NCBI GenBank assembly: GCA_963735885.1
Contig: CAVTMP010000010.1
Coordinates: forward strand, 62,001-126,000
Source: JBBSBL01 sp963735885
GTDB lineage: Bacteria > Actinomycetota > Thermoleophilia > Solirubrobacterales > Solirubrobacteraceae
DNA: 64,000 bases
Reading direction: 5' to 3'
A program made the position numbers and the translations under genes. The notes beneath the pieces are model-generated. The model was given only the letters and a program-made list of their open reading frames with translations. It ran no database searches and was not told the DNA's origin. Of the stretch, positions 58,618 to 64,000 are shown piece by piece. Position 1 is the first letter of the stretch; every line of letters starts with the position of its first letter.

Positions 58618-59727
58618 ATGCCGCGCGGACGCCACAAGGTCTTCCTCGGGATGGCGGCCGGGGTCGGCAAGACCTACAAGATGCTCCAGGAGGGCCGGGC
58701 GGAGCTCGCCGCGGGCCGCGACGTCGTGGTCGGCTACCTCGAGGCGCACGGCCGCGAGGAGACGGCGGCCCAGGCCGCCGGCCTGGAGGCGGTGCCCCGG
58801 CGGCGCGTGGTGTACCGCGAGACCGCGCTCGAGGAGATGGACCTGCCCCGGATCCTCGAGCGGATGCCGGAGCTCTGCCTGATCGACGAGCTCGCTCACA
58901 CCAACGCGCCGGGCCTGGAGCACGACAAGCGCTTCGAGGACGTCGAGGACGTGCTCGACGCCGGCATCGACGTGTTCTCGACGCTCAACGTGCAGCACCT
59001 CGAGAGCCTCAACGACCGCGTGGCCGAGCTGACCTCCACGGTCGTCCGCGAGACGATCCCCGACGCGATCGTCGGCGCCGCCGACGAGATCGTGCTCGTC
59101 GACCTCACGCCCGAGACGCTCATCGACCGACTGCGCGCGGGAAAGGTCTATTCCGCCGAGCGGGTCCCGGCGGCGCTGAACAACTTCTTCAAGATCGAGA
59201 ACCTCGCGTCGCTCCGCGAGGTCGCGCTGCGACAGGTGGCCGAGGACGTCGAGGCGAAGCGCTTCGTCCGCGACGCCGGGCCCGACCGCGACGAGCGGCT
59301 CTTCACCCAGGCGGCGCCCGAGGCGATCGCCGAGCGCGTGCTCGCCCTCGTCGCCCTGCGCCCGCGGTCCCAGCGGGTCGTGCGGCGCGCATGGCGCTCG
59401 GCGCAGCGTCTCGGCGCCGACCTCGACCTGCTCGTCGTGCGGCCCGCGTCGCAGGAGGCGACGGCCGAAGAGCGCGATCAGATGGAGGCGCTCCGGCGCC
59501 TCGCCGCGATGCTCGGCGCCCGCGTCATCCTCGAGGAGGGGGACGACGTCGCCGACGTCGCGGTCCGGGTGGCTCGGGAACGCGGCACGACCTACCTCAT
59601 CATGGGCACGCCGGCGCGGCGCGGCGGCCTGCGCCGGCTCGCCGAGCCGCTGCCCATGCGGCTCGTGCGCGCGCTCCCGGGCGTGGACGTCCGCATCGTC
59701 GCCGACCGCGCGGAGCGCGAGCCGTGA
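58618..59727 (+). CDS. kdpD: Stand-alone KdpD N-terminal domain with Usp domain
   Basis: A 369-residue soluble protein equal to the N-terminal half of KdpD. The KdpD domain has KVFLGMAAGVGKTYKMLQEG (Walker A), VVGYLEAHGREETAAQA, ELCLIDELAHTNAPGLEHDK (Walker B), DVEDVLDAGIDVFSTLNVQH and LESLNDRVAEL. A universal-stress-protein (Usp) domain follows from residue ~250: RSQRVVRRAWRSAQRLGADL, DLLVVRPASQE, VRVARERGTTYLIMGTPARR. It has no membrane or kinase domain; those are in the gene at 51378. In other bacteria the KdpD Usp domain can bind cyclic di-AMP. How the two halves communicate here is unknown. Confidence 0.92.
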   Translation: MPRGRHKVFLGMAAGVGKTYKMLQEGRAELAAGRDVVVGYLEAHGREETAAQAAGLEAVPRRRVVYRETALEEMDLPRILERMPELCLIDELAHTNAPGLEHDKRFEDVEDVLDAGIDVFSTLNVQHLESLNDRVAELTSTVVRETIPDAIVGAADEIVLVDLTPETLIDRLRAGKVYSAERVPAALNNFFKIENLASLREVALRQVAEDVEAKRFVRDAGPDRDERLFTQAAPEAIAERVLALVALRPRSQRVVRRAWRSAQRLGADLDLLVVRPASQEATAEERDQMEALRRLAAMLGARVILEEGDDVADVAVRVARERGTTYLIMGTPARRGGLRRLAEPLPMRLVRALPGVDVRIVADRAEREP

Positions 59728-60278
59728 CGCAGGCGCTCGCGCTCGCGGCGGGGCTCGCCGCCGGCGTGGCGCTCACTCTCGCGGTCGTGCTCGTTCGCCG
59801 CCGCATCGGGCTCGGACGGCGCGCGCGGCGAATCGCCTTCCCGTTCGTGGGCGCGGCCCTCTCCGAGCGCGCCCTGGCCGCGGCCCTGCGGCTCGCCAGG
59901 GCCGAGCACGCGACGCTGGTCCCGATCTACCTCGTCGCCGTCCCCCGCCACCTCCCGCTCGACTGCGCCCAGCCACGGGAGGCCGAGGTCGCCTTCGCGC
60001 TGCTCGAGGCCGTCGAGCGGCGGGCCCGCCGGGCGGAGGTGCCGGTCGACGCCCGGGTCGAGCGGGGGCGCTCGGTCCGCCACGCCCTGCGCGCGGTCGC
60101 CGAGCACGAGCGGTTCGAGCGCATGGTCGTGGCCGCGGCCGGCGACGGAAGCGACGGGTTCTCCGCCGCGGACGTCGCCTGGCTGCTCGACCAGGTGCCG
60201 GAGGAGGTGCTCGTCGTGCGCCCGGCGCGGGCGCCGGGCGCCGGCGACGGGTCGGACGCGGGCGAGGAGGCCGCCTGA
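59724..60278 (+). CDS. Membrane-anchored universal-stress-like protein
   Basis: A 184-residue protein starting at the GTG overlapping the KdpD-N stop. One N-terminal helix (LALAAGLAAGVALTLAVVLV) and a basic stop-transfer (RRRIGLGRRARR) lead into a Usp-like alpha/beta domain: IAFPFVGAALSERALAAALR, LARAEHATLVPIYLVAVPRH, AEVPVDARVERGRSVRHALR, FERMVVAAAG and DQVPEEVLVVRPAR. It lacks a clear ATP-binding GxxGxxxxGS loop. Last gene of the kdp locus; possibly a third component of the split sensor, as inference. Confidence 0.75.
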   Translation: MTQALALAAGLAAGVALTLAVVLVRRRIGLGRRARRIAFPFVGAALSERALAAALRLARAEHATLVPIYLVAVPRHLPLDCAQPREAEVAFALLEAVERRARRAEVPVDARVERGRSVRHALRAVAEHERFERMVVAAAGDGSDGFSAADVAWLLDQVPEEVLVVRPARAPGAGDGSDAGEEAA

Positions 60279-60351
60279 GAACCGCGTTCCCGTGCCGCGA
60301 GTGGACACGGCCCCGGCGCCGAGCTCAGCGCTCGGCCCGCTCCGAGCCGGC

Positions 60352-61915
60352 TCACCGCTCGGCCGGATCCGGCGCCCCCCAGCCCCCGCCGCCCGGGGTG
60401 CGGATCTCCAGCACGTCGCCCGCCGCGAGCGCCTGGCTCGCCTTCGGCGGCAGCGGCGCCCCGTTCAGCGCGTTCGCTCCCGCCCGGCCCGGCCCGCCGC
60501 CGGCGGCGCCCGCGGGCCGGTGGCGCCGGCGGTCGGTGAGCAGCGAGAGCGCGACCGGCTCGAGCACGCGGATCGACCGCGACGATGCCGTCGCCGCCGC
60601 GGTGCGCGCCCGCGCCGCCGCTGCCGTCGGCGAGCTCGTACGCGCTCGACCCGCAGCGGGATACTCGAGCTCGAGCGCCTCGACCGGCGTGTTGAGCGTG
60701 TTGGTCATCCCGACGTGCACGCCGGAGGGCCCCGGCCCGCGGGCGCTCGCGCCCTGGCCGCCGCCGATCGTCTCGTAGTAGGTCCACCCCGCGCCGCCGA
60801 GCACGACGTTGTTCATCGTGCCCTGGCCCTGCGGCGGGCAGGTCGACCGCCTCGGCCAGCGCGACCAGCACCGTGTCGGCGATGCGCTGGGAGGTCTCGA
60901 CGTTGCCGGCCACGACGGCGGCCGGGCGCCGGGCGTTCACCAGCGAGGCCGGGTCCGGCGCGCGATCTCGAGCGGCGCGTAGGTCCCGGCGTTCGCCGGC
61001 ACGTCGGACGGCAGGAGCGACGCGCAGGGCGAAGTAGCAGGCCGACCGGGTGACGGCGAGCGGGCAGTTGACGTTCCCGGCCACCTGTGGCGCGCGTGCC
61101 GGTGAAGTCGACCCGCATCGCGTCGCCGGCGATCGTGACCGCGACCGCGAGCGGGATGTCGCGTCGCTCGACCCCGTCGCCCTCGATCTCGCCGGCCGCC
61201 CGCCAGGTCGCCGTCCGGCAGCGCGCGCGACCGCCTCGCGCGCGCGTCGCTCGGCGTACGCGGAGCACCTCGGCGCAGCCGGCGCGCAGCACCGTCCTCC
61301 GCCCACGCCGGCCGGCGAGCTCGCGCCAGGCGTCGAGCGGCGAGCCGGTTCGCGGCGACCTGCGCCAGCAGGTCGCCGCGGCGCAGCTCGCGGCGTGCGG
61401 ACGTTCGCCAGCATGAGGTCGAGCAGGTCCTCGCCCACGAATCCGCGCGCGTCGGCGAGCCGGATCGGCGGGATGACGAGCCCCTCCTGGTAGATCTCGC
61501 GGGAGTCCGCGGGCATCGACCCGGGGCGCATGCCGCCGACGTCGGAGTGGTGGGCGCGCGTGACCGCGTAGGCCAGCCGCGCGCGATCCCCCTCGACCGG
61601 CGAGACGAGGGTGAGGTCGGGCAGGTGCGTGCCGCCGGTGTAGGGGTCGTTGAGCACGAAGACGTCGCCGGGCGCCGGGTCGCGGGCCATCACGGCCGCC
61701 ACCGCCTCGGGCATCGCGCCGAGGTGGACGGGGATGTGCTCGGCCTGGGCGACGAGGCGTCCCTCGCCGTCGAACAGCGCCGCCGAGCAGTCGCGGCGCT
61801 CCTTGATGTTCGACGAGTAGGCGCCGCGGACGAGCAGGGCGCCCATCTCCTCGGCGATGCCCGCGAGCGCCGCGGCGAGCACCGACAGGGTGACGGGGTC
61901 GACGCCGGCGCTCAT
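60352..61915 (-). pseudogene. hyuB: Hydantoinase B/oxoprolinase subunit, frameshifted in this sequence
   Basis: ATP-dependent hydantoinase (N-methylhydantoinase) / 5-oxoprolinase B subunit. From the ATG at 61915: GALLVRGAYSSNIKERRDCS, FVLNDPYTGGTHLPDLTLVS, AHHSDVGGMRPGSMPADSRE and IYQEGLVIPPIRLAD. The frame then breaks near 61395, where an extra C precedes a GAG codon. At least five more shifts follow, with GDGVERRDIPLAVAVTIAGD, AGNVNCPLAVTRSACYFALR, MNNVVLGGAGWTYYETIGGG, GMTNTLNTPVEALELEYP and DVLEIRTPGGGGWGAPDP in different frames. Joined, it is a complete subunit of about 520 residues. The start overlaps the hyuA stop (ATGA). Confidence 0.85.
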
Positions 61916-63900
61916 CCGGACCGTTCCATGACGAGCGCGCCGGCCCCGTCGACCCGGGCGACCCAGTCCGGCGCCACCACGCAGGTGGCGTCCGCCAGCT
62001 CGACGACGCAGGGGCCGGCGAGCCGCGCGCCCTCGGCCAAGCCCTCGCCGCGGCGGACGTCGACCTCGCTCCACTCGCCGTCGAAGCACGCCGCGCGCCG
62101 CGCCGGCGCCGCCGGCCCCGCGCCGGGGCCGCCCGTCGTCGGCGGCGCGAGGGCCGGGACCGTCGCCACCGCCCGCAGCGCGACGATCTCCACCGGCTCG
62201 TCGGGCATCCGGTAGCCGTAGCGCTCGCTCGTGCGCCGCGTGGAAGCGCTCGGCCAGCTCGGCGGGGCCGGCGCCGCCCGCGTCGACGGTGAGCTCGAAC
62301 GCCTGGCCGGCGGTAGCGCAGGTCCGCGGCGCGCGCCAGCGCCGCGCCGTCCAGTCCCCCGGCCACGCGCGCCTCCAGCGCGGCGAAGGCGGCCTCGACC
62401 GTCGTCGCGTCGGCGTCGGCCGCGGTCGCCAGGAACGCCGTCGACGCGTCGCGGCGCAGGTCGGAGATCGCCAGCCCGAGCGCGCTCAGCACCCCCGCCG
62501 CCCGCGGGACGAGGACGGTGGCGATGCCGACCTCCTCGGCGAGCGCGCAGGCGTGCATGCCACCCGCGCCGCCGAAGGCGACGAGCGCGAAGTCGCGCGG
62601 GTCGAGGCCCCGCTCGACGGAGATCACGCGGAGCGCCCGGACCATCTCGGCGTTGGCGACGCGCACGACGCCGAGCGCCGTCTCGACGGGGTCGAGGCCG
62701 AGCCGCTCGCCGACCCGCGCGAGCGCGGCCTCGGCCGCCGACCGCTCGAGCCGCACGCCGCCGCCGAGCACCGCGCCGTCGGCGAGGCGGCCGAGGACGA
62801 GGTTCGCGTCGGTGACGGTCGGCTCGGTGCCGCCGCACCCGTACGCCGCCGGCCCGGGATCGGCGCCGGCCGAGCGCGGCCCGACCCGCAGCGCGCCGCC
62901 CGCGTCGGCCCACGCCACGGACCCGCCTCCGGCGCTCACGGTGTGGACGTCGACCATCGGCAGCCGGATCGGGACGCCGGCCACCACCGACCCGGTCGTC
63001 GTCGCGGCGCGCCCCGCGCGGATCGGCGCGACGTCCGTGCTCGTCCCGCCCATGTCGAGGCTCAGCACGTCGCGCCGGCCGCTCGCCGCGGCGACGTGCG
63101 CGGCGCCGACCACGCCGCCCGCCGGGCCGGAGAGCACGCTGCCGACGGCCCGGCGCCGCCGCGTCGTCGAGGTCGGTGACGCCGCCCGAGGAACGCATCA
63201 CGAGCGGACGGGGCAGCCCGGCGTCGGCGGCCCGGCCGGCGAGGCGCCGCAGGTAGGAGGAGATTCGCGGCGCCAGGTACGCGTCCGCCGCCGTCGTCGC
63301 GGCCCGCTCGTACTCGCGGAACTCGGGCAGGACCTCGCTGGAGAGCGACACGTGCGCGTCGGGCAGGGCGGCGCGGAGGGCCGCGCCGACCCGCGCCTCG
63401 TGCTCCGGGAAGCGGAAGGCGAAGAGCAGGCAGACCGCGACCGCCTCGACCTCCGCCGCGCGCACCGCCTCGACGACCGCGGAGAGCGACGCCTCGTCGA
63501 GCGGGACGAGGACCCCGTCGGGACCGCAGCGCTCCCGCACGGTGAACCGCCGCTCGCGCGGCACGAGCGCCGCCGGCCGGTCGGCGGTGAGGTCGTAGAG
63601 CGACGGGCGATCCTGCCGCCCGATCTCGAGCAGGTCCCGAAAGCCCTCGGTGGTGACGAGCGCGGTGCGCGCGCCCCGGCGCTCGAGGAGCGCGTTGGTG
63701 GCGACGGTCATCCCGTGCGCGAACGCGGCGACCTGCCGGGGATCGATCCCGCCGGCCGCGACCGCGGCGAGCACGCCGGCCGACTGGTCGGCCGGCGTCG
63801 AGGGCACCTTCGCCGTCCGCACGCCCTCCGGCGACACCGCGACGAGGTCGGTGAACGTGCCGCCGACGTCGACGCCGAGGCGCATCCCGCCGGCGCTCAT
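61912..63900 (-). pseudogene. hyuA: Hydantoinase A/oxoprolinase subunit, frameshifted in this sequence
   Basis: ATPase-fold A subunit pairing with HyuB. The ATG at 63900 gives LGVDVGGTFTDLVAVSPEGV, FAHGMTVATNALLERRGART, LVTTEGFRDLLEIGRQDRPS and PLVMRSSGGVTDLDDAA. The frame slips near 63155 and resumes with MLSGPAGGVVGAAHVAAASG, VLSLDMGGTSTDVAPIRAGR, TVSAGGGSVAWADAGGALRV and LVAFGGAGGMHACALAEEVG. Further shifts at about 62320 and 62240 precede the C-terminal ERYGYRMPDEPVEIVALRAV and WVARVDGAGALVMERSG. Substrate (hydantoin, N-methylhydantoin or 5-oxoproline) cannot be decided. The start overlaps the stop of an upstream gene. Confidence 0.87.
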
Positions 63901-64000
63901 CCGCCGCGCGCCGGCTCCGGCGTCATGAGGGCGACCGGGAGCCCGAGCCCGGCGTCGCGCTGCACGGTCGCGATCCGCCGGCCGGGCTGCACGGCGTCGC
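63897..64000 (-). CDS. 3' end of an unidentified gene upstream of hyuA
   Basis: The last 104 bases hold an open frame entering from the right edge and ending in a TGA that overlaps the hyuA start (ATGA). It reads DAVQPGRRIATVQRDAGLGL, then PVALMTPEPARGG. Too short to assign; its coupling to hyuAB implies the same operon. Confidence 0.55.
   Translation of the reverse strand, partial: DAVQPGRRIATVQRDAGLGLPVALMTPEPARGG

Noticed and set aside
1..64000. CRISPR arrays, insertion sequences, prophage, tRNA or rRNA genes
   Set aside because: No regularly spaced repeats, transposase or integrase motifs, target duplications, cloverleaf-like stretches or rRNA signatures were seen. A covariance or profile search was not possible here.

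Overview
The window is very GC-rich actinobacterial DNA. I infer a member of Thermoleophilia (Solirubrobacter/Conexibacter/Patulibacter-like). The reasons are strong G/C third positions, an F420-type LLM oxidoreductase, ergothioneine genes, a WS/DGAT acyltransferase, a MerR-DICT regulator, a DUF6458-like protein and two c-di-AMP (ydaO-type) riboswitches ahead of cell-wall genes. No rRNA, tRNA, CRISPR array, phage or insertion sequence is visible. It reads as ordinary chromosome with tightly packed, often 4-bp-overlapping operons.

Layout. 1-6 kb: truncated primary sigma factor, a small conserved protein, a riboswitch-controlled RlpA-like protein, a degenerate GGDEF protein, moeA, and a MerR-DICT regulator divergent from an NAD(P)-binding protein. 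7-16 kb: glpX, a CPA2 antiporter, a GH15 glucoamylase/trehalase, a Rieske::ThDP-enzyme fusion, and a divergent sulfide:quinone-oxidoreductase-like flavoprotein. 17-22 kb: a pentose-phosphate operon (ROK kinase-tkt-rpiB-pgl) and a divergent second ROK kinase. 22-27 kb: ECF sigma, zinc-finger anti-sigma and a third gene with no ATG/GTG/TTG start, then an MMPL transporter and a peroxiredoxin-like protein. 27-34 kb: cupin, LLM oxidoreductase, RibD-like reductase, egtB, egtD, SDR and WS/DGAT. 34-42 kb: CAP-domain protein, DAHP synthase, metallopeptidase, acyl-CoA dehydrogenase, a riboswitch-controlled NlpC/P60-like protein, an acyl-CoA carboxyltransferase and a TMEM175 channel. 42-51 kb: CspA, a lone PilB ATPase, ArfB, a zinc alcohol dehydrogenase, a gene-free stretch rich in inverted repeats, a cupredoxin, a small catalase, a thioesterase and a secreted glycosidase-like protein. 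51-60 kb: a complete but rearranged kdp potassium locus. 60-64 kb: hydantoinase/oxoprolinase subunits B and A.

Themes. Potassium and c-di-AMP recur: two c-di-AMP riboswitches, Kdp with its sensor split into two separate genes and an extra Usp protein, a CPA2 antiporter and a TMEM175-type channel. Kdp has the gene order F-A-C-B. Two operon genes (23405 and 17695) appear to begin with CTG inside a CTGA overlap, where neighbouring genes use ATGA or GTGA.

Quality caveat. Several genes carry single-base frameshifts, nearly all +1 G/C insertions. They are dense in egtB-egtD and hyuA-hyuB and sparse elsewhere. The encoded families are fully recognisable across frames, so local sequence error is more likely than decay. 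Starts, ends and lengths in those genes are therefore approximate.
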